The notes under the pieces were generated by a model, which saw nothing but the letters and a program-made list of their open reading frames with translations, had not been told where the DNA came from and ran no database searches. DNA of 5,635 nt, from NCBI GenBank assembly GCA_002732755.1, contig NVSP01000131.1:1203-6837 (forward strand), in the 5' to 3' direction. Numbering within the stretch: the first letter of the stretch is position 1; each line of letters opens with the position of its first letter. The translations under genes were made by a program, and so were the position numbers. The stretch is from Phycisphaera sp. GTDB lineage: Bacteria; Planctomycetota; Phycisphaerae; Phycisphaerales; UBA1924. Below are positions 1 to 5,635 of the stretch, piece after piece.

Positions 1-66
1 TTGCACTGCCATGTCAGGAACAACGGTCGGCGCAAACCCAGGCAGCCTTGATCCAATAAAATCCAT
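1..66 (-). CDS. N-terminal fragment of a divergent, unrecognised gene (runs off the left edge)
   Basis: Only the first 22 codons lie in the window. On the minus strand an ATG at 66-64 opens a frame that stays open to base 1. It begins MDFIGSRLPG and continues with a proline/valine-containing stretch ending PDMAVQ. The start is supported by a minus-strand GAGG (plus-strand 73-76) six bases before the ATG, inside GGGCGAGG. The frame has an in-frame TAA at 96-94, so translation cannot come from much further upstream; an in-frame TTG at 87-85 is the only obvious alternative start. There is no signal peptide or membrane segment in the visible part, and I do not recognise the family. The gene would be transcribed away from the chemoreceptor gene and share the intergenic region with it. 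The call rests on start context alone, because 66 bases are too few to test coding character. Confidence 0.5.
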   Translation of the reverse strand, partial: MDFIGSRLPGFAPTVVPDMAVQ

Positions 67-93
67 TTGGAGCCTCGCCCTAATCAATTCATT

Positions 94-141
94 TTATAAA
101 TACAACAGAATCCATTTATTTATGCCATCCATACGAGACAT
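94..141 (-). CDS. Candidate 15-codon upstream mini-ORF (leader peptide?)
   Basis: An ATG at 141-139 on the minus strand opens a 15-codon frame (MSRMDGINKWILLYL) ending in TAA at 96-94. It is preceded by a perfect AAGGAG (plus-strand 150-155) eight bases before the ATG, which is a stronger ribosome site than that of the gene it precedes. It lies 27 bases upstream of the minus-strand gene starting at 66 and in the same reading frame. It could be a translated leader peptide. It could also be the original start of the downstream gene, broken by the TAA stop, or a chance ORF. The peptide has no run of one regulatory amino acid, and I see no attenuator hairpin between it and the gene, so an amino-acid attenuation role is not supported. 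Confidence 0.3.
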   Translation of the reverse strand: MSRMDGINKWILLYL

Positions 142-366
142 AATGCATTCTCCTTGCGCCACGGCTTTGGTGGGCACAAAATCATGCCCTCTTGCCTTAC
201 CGCGGTGGATATGCGAGCTTTGGCGGACCTGTAAAATAATCTACATCGCGCCTGCAATGAACACCCAAAGAAACCACACCCCCCAGATTGTGCGGCAAAG
301 CATCACACCCCAAACCAAACAAAGACTAACTCACCCACAATTGGGTTCGACATAGCCCGCACCGCT

Positions 367-393
367 TAAGCACACCCAATCGTGAGCCGATCG
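367..393 (+). promoter_or_regulatory. Candidate sigma-28 (FliA-type) promoter for the chemoreceptor gene
   Basis: The sequence reads TAAGCACA (367-374), then exactly 11 bases, then GCCGATCG (386-393). The enterobacterial FliA consensus is TAAAGTTT-N11-GCCGATAA. The match is good in the -10 element (GCCGAT, six of eight), the spacing is exact, and only the first three positions of the -35 element agree. Transcription would begin near 400, giving a leader of roughly 86 bases before the ATG at 486. Chemoreceptor genes are commonly in the sigma-28 regulon, so the position makes biological sense. The -10 element coincides with an 8-bp palindrome (CCGATCGG, 387-394), which could inflate the resemblance. 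Confidence 0.4.
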
Positions 394-423
394 GGACTGA
401 GTTAGGTGTATTGCAAAAACACA

Positions 424-458
424 CAGAGCGAACGTACCTCGCTCTGCTCAGTTGGTAC
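424..458 (+). promoter_or_regulatory. Leader hairpin with possible H-type pseudoknot upstream of the chemoreceptor
   Basis: CAGAGCGA (424-431) pairs perfectly with TCGCTCTG (439-446), giving an 8-bp stem with a 7-base loop ACGTACC. The loop bases GTACC (434-438) are complementary to GGTAC (454-458) just downstream. That is the geometry of an H-type pseudoknot: stem 1 of 8 bp, stem 2 of 5 bp, connecting loops of 2, 0 and 7 bases. The downstream partner also lies in a perfect 10-bp palindrome TTGGTACCAA (452-461), so alternative local pairing or binding by a dimeric protein is possible. The structure ends 17 bases before the GGAG ribosome site, so it does not hide that site directly. There is no following U-run, so it is not an intrinsic terminator. 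Confidence 0.35.
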
Positions 459-475
459 CAAGTCAAAACGCATAC

Positions 476-479
476 GGAG
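476..479 (+). promoter_or_regulatory. Ribosome binding site deciding the chemoreceptor start
   Basis: GGAG lies six bases before the ATG at 486. The reading frame is open upstream to a TTG at 411, which would add 25 residues, but that start has no comparable purine-rich site. The extra residues would also be encoded by the leader hairpin. The ATG at 486 is therefore preferred. Confidence 0.75.
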
Positions 480-485
480 CACTCG

Positions 486-1781
486 ATGTCTGACCAGACC
501 CCATCAGCCAAAGAATTCGCGGATCTCAAAGGCATCGCCGACGCGATCAGCCGGTCGCAAGCCATGATCGAGTTCGCCCCCAACGGCACAATCCTCAACG
601 CCAACGACAACTTCCTCTCCACGCTCGGCTACAGCCTCAGCGAGATCAAAGGCAAGCACCACCGCATGTTCTGCGAAGATGCCTACACCGCAAGCCCAGA
701 CTACACGGCGTTCTGGAACAACCTCAACAAGGGCACCTTCGACTCGGGCGAATACAAACGACTCGGAAAAGGTGGAAAAGAAATCTGGATCCAAGCCTCG
801 TACAACCCCATCTTTAATGACAACGGCAAGGTAATCAAAGTAGTGAAATTCGCCACCAATATCACAGAGCAGAAGCTCAAGAATGACGCAGCTCTGAATG
901 TGATTGAAAGCGTTTCAACAGGCGCTGACCGGCTCGATCTTGGCACCCAACAGATCGCCTCGTCCAGCCAGTCTCTAGCCTCTGGCGCATCCGAGCAAGC
1001 CGCCAGTCTCGAAGAAATCAGCGCTTCGTTGGAAGAACTCAGCTCGATGACGAAACAGAACGCAGATAACGCGGTGCAGGCGGCGACGCTTTCTGAGGAG
1101 TCGCAGATTTTTGCAACCAAGGGCCAGACGGAAATGCAGACGATGGCGTCGGCGATGGATGAGATCAAATCATCCAGCTCCAAGATCAGCAAAATCATCA
1201 AGGTCATCGACGAGATCGCGTTCCAGACGAACCTTCTGGCGCTCAACGCCGCCGTCGAGGCCGCGCGGGCGGGCGAAGCTGGCAAGGGCTTTGCCGTCGT
1301 CGCCGACGAGGTGCGCAACCTCGCCCAACGCTCGGCAGAAGCTGCGAAAACTACATCTGCGATGATCGAGGAATCGACCGAGCGCGCCGACAACGGCGTG
1401 TCGATCGCTGCCCGCGTCGGTGAGGTGTTTGAGGAGATCGTCACCGGCACGAAAAAGGTCAACACGCTGCTCTCTGAGATCTCATCCGCTGCCAAGGAGC
1501 AATCCACCGGCATCAGCGAGATCAACTCCGGCGTCACCGAACTCGACAAGGTCACCCAGCAGAACGCGGGCAACGCCGAGGAACTAGCCTCAGCGGCGCA
1601 GCAGACCGCTGCAGAGGTCGCGCAGTTACGAGGCCTTGTGAACGGTTCAAACACCGAGGCACCGGTGGCCTCAGAGCAGCCGCAACCCGTGGCGGTTGGA
1701 GCCGGGCCAGCAGCCCGCGCCACTGCACCTAGGCCATCGATACCAGCCAAGCCTACCGCAGCCGACTTCATGGACTTCTAA
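486..1781 (+). CDS. Soluble PAS-domain methyl-accepting chemotaxis protein
   Basis: This is a 431-residue chemoreceptor that should control a CheA/CheW array from the cytoplasm. It has no transmembrane segment or signal peptide. A PAS sensor domain spans about residues 20-130, ending in WIQASYNPIF (101-110) and KVVKFATNITEQK (118-130); this PAS style occurs in BdlA-like soluble receptors. The coiled-coil signalling domain follows (about 140-385). Its highly conserved hairpin tip is EIAFQTNLLALNAAVEAARA (243-262), then GEAGKGFAVVADEVRNLAQR, where CheA and CheW bind. The arm length, about 17-18 heptads on each side of the tip, resembles the 36H class. Glu/Gln-rich candidate methylation segments lie at about 168-185 and 358-381. 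A Pro/Ala-rich linker (about 386-425) ends in DFMDF, which resembles a CheR/CheB-tethering pentapeptide. What the PAS domain senses cannot be read from sequence. No cheA, cheW or flagellar gene is visible nearby, so it is an orphan receptor here, followed by its own terminator. Confidence 0.95.
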   Translation: MSDQTPSAKEFADLKGIADAISRSQAMIEFAPNGTILNANDNFLSTLGYSLSEIKGKHHRMFCEDAYTASPDYTAFWNNLNKGTFDSGEYKRLGKGGKEIWIQASYNPIFNDNGKVIKVVKFATNITEQKLKNDAALNVIESVSTGADRLDLGTQQIASSSQSLASGASEQAASLEEISASLEELSSMTKQNADNAVQAATLSEESQIFATKGQTEMQTMASAMDEIKSSSSKISKIIKVIDEIAFQTNLLALNAAVEAARAGEAGKGFAVVADEVRNLAQRSAEAAKTTSAMIEESTERADNGVSIAARVGEVFEEIVTGTKKVNTLLSEISSAAKEQSTGISEINSGVTELDKVTQQNAGNAEELASAAQQTAAEVAQLRGLVNGSNTEAPVASEQPQPVAVGAGPAARATAPRPSIPAKPTAADFMDF

Positions 1782-1808
1782 GCCAGCGATTCAAACTGAT
1801 ATCACCCG

Positions 1809-1839
1809 CCCCCGGCACAACCATGTGCCGGGGGTTTTT
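1809..1839 (+). terminator. Intrinsic terminator after the chemoreceptor gene
   Basis: CCCCCGGCAC (1809-1818) pairs perfectly with GTGCCGGGGG (1825-1834). An extra A-T pair (1819 with 1824) makes an 11-bp stem closed by a four-base loop ACCA. Five T follow at 1835-1839. The hairpin starts 27 bases after the receptor stop codon, so it closes that transcription unit and separates it from rlmE. The reverse strand lacks a matching U-run, so it is one-directional. Confidence 0.92.
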
Positions 1840-1883
1840 CTGTGCCCAATACACAAGCCCCGCTCGGTACATACCATCTACCC

Positions 1884-2486
1884 ATGGCACGCCGAGTCAC
1901 ACAAGACACATACTTCAAGAGAGCCAAGGAAGACGGCTATCTTGCCAGATCCGCGTACAAACTCAAGCAACTCCACGACCGATTCGATCTTGTCCCAAAG
2001 GGCGGACGGGTTCTTGATCTCGGCTGCGCACCGGGATCGTGGATGCAGGTCGGAGCCGAACTGATCGGAAAATCGGGCATCATCGTCGGTGTGGATCTCA
2101 GACCCGTCGATCTCAAACTCGATTGCGAGTTTCACACAATCGAAGCCGACATCAATGACCTCGACCCCGAGCAGCTCAAAGAACTCGTCGGCGGCCCGTT
2201 CGACGCCGTGCTCTCAGATGTGGCCCCAAACACCACGGGTCACGGCGACGACCTGCGCTCGGCGCACCTCTGCCGGGCCGTGCTCAAAGTCGCCGAGCAC
2301 ACCCTGCGCCCCGGCGGCAGGCTCGGGATGAAAATCTTTGACGGCGCTGAGTTTCAAGATGTCCTCAATGAAACCCGCATCCTGTTCCAGCAGGTCAAGT
2401 CATACAAGCCAGACGCCACCAGAAACATGTCACGCGAAACCTACATCGTCGCGCGAAATTTTCGCGGCGCAAGGCTGACGCCGTGA
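1884..2486 (+). CDS. rlmE: 23S rRNA (uridine-2'-O)-methyltransferase RlmE (FtsJ/RrmJ family)
   Basis: RlmE methylates the ribose of the A-loop uridine (U2552 in E. coli) of 23S rRNA in the large subunit, using S-adenosylmethionine, and supports late 50S maturation. The 200-residue product is close to the 209 residues of the E. coli enzyme. The SAM-binding motif DLGCAPGSW is at 45-53. The K-D-K-E catalytic set is complete: K26 in SAYKL, D112 in SDVAPN, K150 in GMKIF and E185 in SRETYIVA. Spacings of 86, 38 and 35 residues nearly match the 86, 40 and 35 of E. coli. The family-like N-terminus RVTQDTYFKRAKEDGYLARSAYKL fits the ATG at 1884. A GTG at 1842 in frame would add 14 unrelated residues and starts just past the terminator U-run. 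No SD is visible before 1884, so the transcript may be leaderless or weakly initiated. The stop overlaps the next start by 4 bases. Confidence 0.95.
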   Translation: MARRVTQDTYFKRAKEDGYLARSAYKLKQLHDRFDLVPKGGRVLDLGCAPGSWMQVGAELIGKSGIIVGVDLRPVDLKLDCEFHTIEADINDLDPEQLKELVGGPFDAVLSDVAPNTTGHGDDLRSAHLCRAVLKVAEHTLRPGGRLGMKIFDGAEFQDVLNETRILFQQVKSYKPDATRNMSRETYIVARNFRGARLTP

Positions 2487-4423
2487 CACTCCTCGACCCG
2501 GCCTCGGCGATTGTTGCCGGCGCGATCGCGGCGCCGCTGCTGGTCATGCTCTACTTTCTCAAACTCCGCCGACGCCGGCTGCGCATCGGTTCAACGCTGC
2601 TCTGGCAACGCGCTGTCAAAGACCTACAAGTCAACGAGCCGTTCCGCTGGCTCAAACCATCGCTCCTGCTCTTTCTACAACTGCTCGCCCTGGCGTGCCT
2701 GACGATCGCCCTTGGCAGGCCGACGATCCCCGGCGGCGCAGCATCCGGCGACCGGGTCATCATCCTGCTCGACCGATCCGCATCCATGAACGCCCTCGAC
2801 GGCCCAGCCGGAACTTCCCGCTTCGACGAAGCCATCCAAACCGCACGCGATATCATCGTCGATCTTGGCTCCGGCGCCAGTATTAACATAATCGCATTTG
2901 CATCGCAGCCAGAAGTACGGTTCGCGCCCTCGACCAACCGCGCCGCCGCGCTGCGGGCGCTCGACCAGATCAACCCAACCGATCAACCCGGCGACATCAA
3001 ATCCGTTCTCCAACTAACTCAGAACCTGCTCAAATCCGAAGTAAACGAGCAAGATAGCACCGAGCCGGCAACCGTCATCCTGATCTCCGACGGCGGGCTG
3101 AACCGATCAAACCTCTCCCTCGCCGGCGGCACCATCCAATTCCGAAGAGCCGGCCCGCCGCACAGCGCATCCTACGACAACCTCGGCATCACGCACCTCA
3201 ATATCTCCGCCGACTTTGACGACCCCGCTCTGACACGCCTGTTTATTCGCCTCGAAAACGCAGCCAGCCGTGACATCGCAACAACCGTCACACTCACCGG
3301 CAGCTCAGGCTTAATTGACCGCAAGCCCATCAGGATCCCCGCAGCTTCTGCAACCGGTCCCGGCACGCAAACACTCACCTTCGAGCTTGACCGCGGCGAG
3401 ACCGGCCTTATCACCGCAACGATCGACCGCGACGACCTCCTGCAAGCCGACAACAGCGTGTCCGCAATCGTCTCCCCCGCTTCGCTCCCAAATATTGTCC
3501 TCGTCACGCCGGACAACGACGACGGCTCGCTCGATTGGGTCATCCGCAACACGCTCGAAGAAATGAATCTAGCCAAACTCACAACACGAAACGCCTCCGA
3601 GTTCTTCGAGCAGCTCCAAAGCGAACAACTCAGTCGCGCCGATCTTGTTCTCTTCGACCGGGTCGATGTTCCAACCGGTGTGCCCGCACCATCGATCTCC
3701 TTTGCTGCTGATTTACCGAGTATCCAAGTACAACTTGAAGATACCAAACCCGATAGATTCACCGCCTGGTCACGGTCAAACCCGATCATGCAAAGGCTCG
3801 TGCTCGATAGCGTGCGGATGAGCCAGCGCGCATGGTTTGACACCGCCGGCACCGATCTCGTCATCGACGAACTCGCCTCTGGCAGGCGTGGCCCGAATAT
3901 CGTGCTGCTCACCGAGAGCGGTCACCGCAGGCTGGGCGTTGCGTTCGAGCCAGCCAGATCAAACTGGCCACTAGACATCGCATTCCCCCTCTTTCTCATC
4001 CAGGCCATCGAGAACTTCACGCTCGAATCACACGCCTCCGCCGATATGTTCTCAACAACACACTCAAATGCAACGATCCAACTCACCGGCGGCAGCGGCA
4101 AGCTCGAACTCACCGGACCAGCAGAAATCAGCGTGCAAATCCCCCCGGCAGAATCTGATCAACCCCGCAGAGTTTCGCTCGGAATCCCCGAGCGCGCGGG
4201 GGTCTACACAGACAGCTTGGGCAACCCCGTGCTCGCCGTGAATGTCTTAGAAAGCAGTGAATCTTCCCTTGCCACTGCCGATACAATCCGCATCGCCGGC
4301 CGATCCGTTCGCACCGGCCAAACAACGCAAGGCCGCCGCGAGGTCTGGCATTGGTTCGTGATCGCGGCGACCGTGGTCCTCACCGCCGAGTGGCTCATAT
4401 TCGCCAGGAGAATGCGCGCATGA
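2483..4423 (+). CDS. BatA-like membrane protein with von Willebrand A domain
   Basis: This 646-residue protein has the 'N-terminal double-transmembrane' BatA architecture. Membrane segment 1 is at about 7-27, followed by an arginine-rich loop (KLRRRRLR); segment 2 is at about 59-78. A VWA domain (about 90-220) follows with a complete-looking metal-ion (MIDAS) site: D97, S99 and S101 (DRSAS), T166 and D203 (ISDGG). After a beta-rich stretch (about 235-330) comes an alpha/beta region (about 335-512), recalling the glutamine-amidotransferase-like folds of BatA relatives. It ends in RSNWPLDIAFPLFLIQAIEN (492-511), a pattern typical of this group. A last membrane segment (about 622-640) ends in ARRMRA. 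The positive-inside rule puts the VWA part outside the cytoplasm. Bat proteins usually sit with MoxR ATPase and DUF58 genes; neither is seen here. The substrate and partner are unknown. The GTG start at 2483 has AAGG eight bases upstream and overlaps the rlmE stop (GTGA). Confidence 0.88.
   Translation: MTLLDPASAIVAGAIAAPLLVMLYFLKLRRRRLRIGSTLLWQRAVKDLQVNEPFRWLKPSLLLFLQLLALACLTIALGRPTIPGGAASGDRVIILLDRSASMNALDGPAGTSRFDEAIQTARDIIVDLGSGASINIIAFASQPEVRFAPSTNRAAALRALDQINPTDQPGDIKSVLQLTQNLLKSEVNEQDSTEPATVILISDGGLNRSNLSLAGGTIQFRRAGPPHSASYDNLGITHLNISADFDDPALTRLFIRLENAASRDIATTVTLTGSSGLIDRKPIRIPAASATGPGTQTLTFELDRGETGLITATIDRDDLLQADNSVSAIVSPASLPNIVLVTPDNDDGSLDWVIRNTLEEMNLAKLTTRNASEFFEQLQSEQLSRADLVLFDRVDVPTGVPAPSISFAADLPSIQVQLEDTKPDRFTAWSRSNPIMQRLVLDSVRMSQRAWFDTAGTDLVIDELASGRRGPNIVLLTESGHRRLGVAFEPARSNWPLDIAFPLFLIQAIENFTLESHASADMFSTTHSNATIQLTGGSGKLELTGPAEISVQIPPAESDQPRRVSLGIPERAGVYTDSLGNPVLAVNVLESSESSLATADTIRIAGRSVRTGQTTQGRREVWHWFVIAATVVLTAEWLIFARRMRA
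4406..4410 (+). promoter_or_regulatory. Ribosome binding site for the alkaline phosphatase gene
   Basis: AGGAG lies nine bases before the ATG at 4420, inside the last codons of the VWA gene. It supports the ATGA-overlap start. An earlier ATG at 4412 directly after it is in another frame and too close to be used. Confidence 0.65.
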
Positions 4424-5635
4424 GTTCGCAACGCACAACACAAAAACCAAGCTCGCTTTCGCGCCGACACCTGCTGGGGCTTGGCGCAGGCGGCGCACTC
4501 GCCGCCGCACTGCCCGCATCGATCAACGCACAGCGCCCAAAGATCCCCGCCTGGCCCGCGCGCAGAACACCCGTCAAGAACATCATCTTCATGGTCAGCG
4601 ACGGCATGGGCATGGGCGCGTTCACACTCGCCGAGATGATGCGCCAACACAAGGACCTCGGTATCTCGCACTGGCGAAAGCTCTGGACCACACCCGGTGT
4701 CAGCCGAGCAACCTGCATGACACACTCCGCCGACGGCTGGGTCACCGACTCGGCAGCCGCCGGTTCCGCGTGGGGCTCCGGCGAACACATCAACAACGGC
4801 GCAATCAACTTCACGCCAGAAGAACGAATGCCTGAGCCCATCCTCGTCACCGCAAAGAACCTCGGCAAAGCCACCGGCCTCGTTTCCACTACTAAAATCA
4901 CACATGCAACACCAGCTTCGTTCATCGCCAATGTCCCAAAGCGAAACCTCGAAGACGACATCGCCATACAAATCCTCGATCGAAAAGTCGATGTCATGCT
5001 CGGCGGCGGCTCCAAGTATTTCCCCGATGATTTGCTCGCCCAGCACGCCGACCTTCGCGTGGCGCGATCACTCGTCGAACTCAACAAACTCACAAATACC
5101 AACGGCAGGCTGCTGGGCCTGTTCCGCGACGGGCACTGCCACTACGAGCTCGACCGCCCCGTGACCATGCCTTCGCTTACCCAAATGACCAAGGCAGCGC
5201 TCAACAAACTCGAGCGCTCAGATAGCGGCTTTGTCGTCCAGATCGAAGGCGGCAGGATCGACCACGCCGCGCACGACAACGATGCGGCGGGCATGATCTT
5301 CGATCAGATCGAGTTCGACAACGCAGTCGGCGCTGCGGTCAATTGGATCGGCGACCGCGACGACACGCTGCTGATCGTCACCACCGACCACGCGACCGCA
5401 AACCCGGGACTGACATTCTACGCCAAGACCGGCAGGCGATCCTTCAAGACAATGGCCAAGGCAACACACAGCTTCGAGTGGATATTTAGCGAATTCAAAA
5501 AAACAGACCGCTCATTCGAGTCGTTTGTCGCAACTATCGAACGGGCAACCAGCATCCGGCTCAGCGAAACCGAGCAAAGCACGCTCCGCCTCGCTGCGTT
5601 CGAGAAACAACCCATCGATGCGTTCGACATCGCCA
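4420..5635 (+). CDS. Tat-exported alkaline phosphatase, C-terminus cut by the window edge
   Basis: An exported phosphomonoesterase of the alkaline phosphatase (PhoA-like) superfamily; 405 codons are visible with no stop. The N-terminus carries a twin-arginine signal: SRRHLLG (14-20), a hydrophobic stretch to about 33 and a likely cut after INA (37). It is therefore probably exported folded across the cytoplasmic membrane. Active-site equivalents to E. coli PhoA are D61 in SDGMG (D51), nucleophile S111 in VTDSAAAG (S102), H162 and T164 in THATPASF (D153, T155), E276, D281 and H285 in EGGRIDHAAH (E322, D327, H331), and D323 and H324 in TTDHAT (D369, H370). A histidine at the D153 position is mammalian-like. 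The last zinc histidine (H412 in E. coli), expected in an HTG-type motif, probably lies beyond the window. The ATG overlaps the VWA gene stop by four bases (ATGA). No Pho-box-like site precedes it, so it is likely expressed with the genes upstream. Natural substrate is unknown. Confidence 0.93.
   Translation, partial: MSSQRTTQKPSSLSRRHLLGLGAGGALAAALPASINAQRPKIPAWPARRTPVKNIIFMVSDGMGMGAFTLAEMMRQHKDLGISHWRKLWTTPGVSRATCMTHSADGWVTDSAAAGSAWGSGEHINNGAINFTPEERMPEPILVTAKNLGKATGLVSTTKITHATPASFIANVPKRNLEDDIAIQILDRKVDVMLGGGSKYFPDDLLAQHADLRVARSLVELNKLTNTNGRLLGLFRDGHCHYELDRPVTMPSLTQMTKAALNKLERSDSGFVVQIEGGRIDHAAHDNDAAGMIFDQIEFDNAVGAAVNWIGDRDDTLLIVTTDHATANPGLTFYAKTGRRSFKTMAKATHSFEWIFSEFKKTDRSFESFVATIERATSIRLSETEQSTLRLAAFEKQPIDAFDIA

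Larger units (their letters stand above)
67..485. other. Divergent intergenic region with AT-rich block and A+C-skewed tract
   Basis: Apart from the mini-ORF at 141-94, I see no convincing gene between the minus-strand start at 66 and the receptor start at 486. From about 84 to 123 the sequence is AT-rich (for example TTTTATAAATA at 92-102), as expected around a promoter for the minus-strand gene, but I could not place a clear -35/-10 pair. From about 256 to 340 the plus strand is strongly A+C-rich: only 9 G and 7 T in 85 bases, with C runs at 264-266, 279-284 and 308-311. A 10-base direct repeat with one mismatch (GCTTTGGTGG at 164-173, GCTTTGGCGG at 217-226) and a 5-bp hairpin (172-176 with 185-189) are present without an evident role. 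An open plus-strand frame at 11-355 looks non-coding. Confidence 0.6.

Noticed and set aside
172..189. GGGCA/TGCCC hairpin as a terminator
   Set aside because: The stem is only 5 bp with an 8-base loop and no U-run on either strand, and no gene ends next to it.
11..355. A 114-codon plus-strand open frame in the intergenic region
   Set aside because: The product is unlike any family I know and cysteine/tryptophan-scattered. It has no SD, crosses the AT-rich and A+C-skewed blocks, and overlaps the better supported minus-strand start at 66.
333..380. Switch-like alternative pairing of TGGGT (342-346) with ACCCA at 333-337 or 374-378
   Set aside because: The helices are only 5-7 bp in a biased A+C tract where such matches arise easily. 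It also lies upstream of the likely transcription start near 400.
400..485. Cyclic di-GMP (GEMM) or preQ1 riboswitch in the receptor leader
   Set aside because: The conserved core motifs of these classes are not present; only a generic hairpin/pseudoknot can be supported.
701..1771. A 356-codon minus-strand open frame antisense to the chemoreceptor
   Set aside because: It is a mirror of the heptad-repeat coding sequence. The serine/alanine-rich product has no recognisable domain, while the plus strand encodes a clear receptor.
1842..1883. GTG at 1842 as the rlmE start, with the G-run at 1830-1834 as SD
   Set aside because: The G-run is the 3' arm of the terminator stem, and the 14 extra residues do not resemble the family N-terminus. 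The ATG at 1884 gives the expected length.
3172..3912. A 246-codon minus-strand open frame inside the VWA gene
   Set aside because: Low-complexity serine/arginine product opposite a continuous, well-supported coding frame.
4204..5046. A 280-codon minus-strand open frame antisense to the VWA gene end and the phosphatase
   Set aside because: The sense strand carries full catalytic motifs through this stretch. The antisense product is a codon-bias shadow without a recognisable domain.

Overview
The window looks like a piece of a moderately GC-rich bacterial chromosome. The likeliest source is a planctomycete, possibly of the Phycisphaerae. The hints are a long BatA-type double-transmembrane/von Willebrand A protein, a Tat-exported alkaline phosphatase next to it, and the style of the soluble chemoreceptor. 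This assignment is an inference from gene style, not from a marker sequence. Nothing points to a phage, transposon, CRISPR array, tRNA or rRNA.

Region 1 (1-485) is a divergent intergenic region. On the minus strand the first 22 codons of an unrecognised gene start at 66, with a good Shine-Dalgarno (SD) sequence, and run off the left edge. Just upstream, in the same frame, a 15-codon mini-ORF (141-94) has its own strong SD. An AT-rich block (about 84-123) and a strongly A+C-skewed tract (about 256-340) follow. On the plus strand a sigma-28-like promoter candidate (367-393) leads into a leader that can fold as a hairpin or H-type pseudoknot (424-458). This leader precedes the chemoreceptor start at 486.

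Region 2 (486-1839) is a single transcription unit. It encodes a soluble one-PAS methyl-accepting chemotaxis protein with a C-terminal linker and a tail resembling a CheR/CheB-tethering pentapeptide, and it ends in a textbook intrinsic terminator.

Region 3 (1884-5635) is a tightly packed, translationally coupled set. rlmE (23S rRNA 2'-O-methyltransferase) overlaps a BatA-like VWA membrane protein by 4 nt (GTGA). That gene overlaps an alkaline phosphatase by 4 nt (ATGA), and the phosphatase is cut by the right edge. The last two act in or beyond the cytoplasmic membrane and the first on the ribosome, so the coupling more likely reflects shared expression than one pathway.

I do not see a clearly new defence or mobile system. 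The most useful follow-ups are the divergent regulatory region with its mini-ORF, the sigma-28/pseudoknot leader, the receptor tail, and the unusual three-gene coupling.
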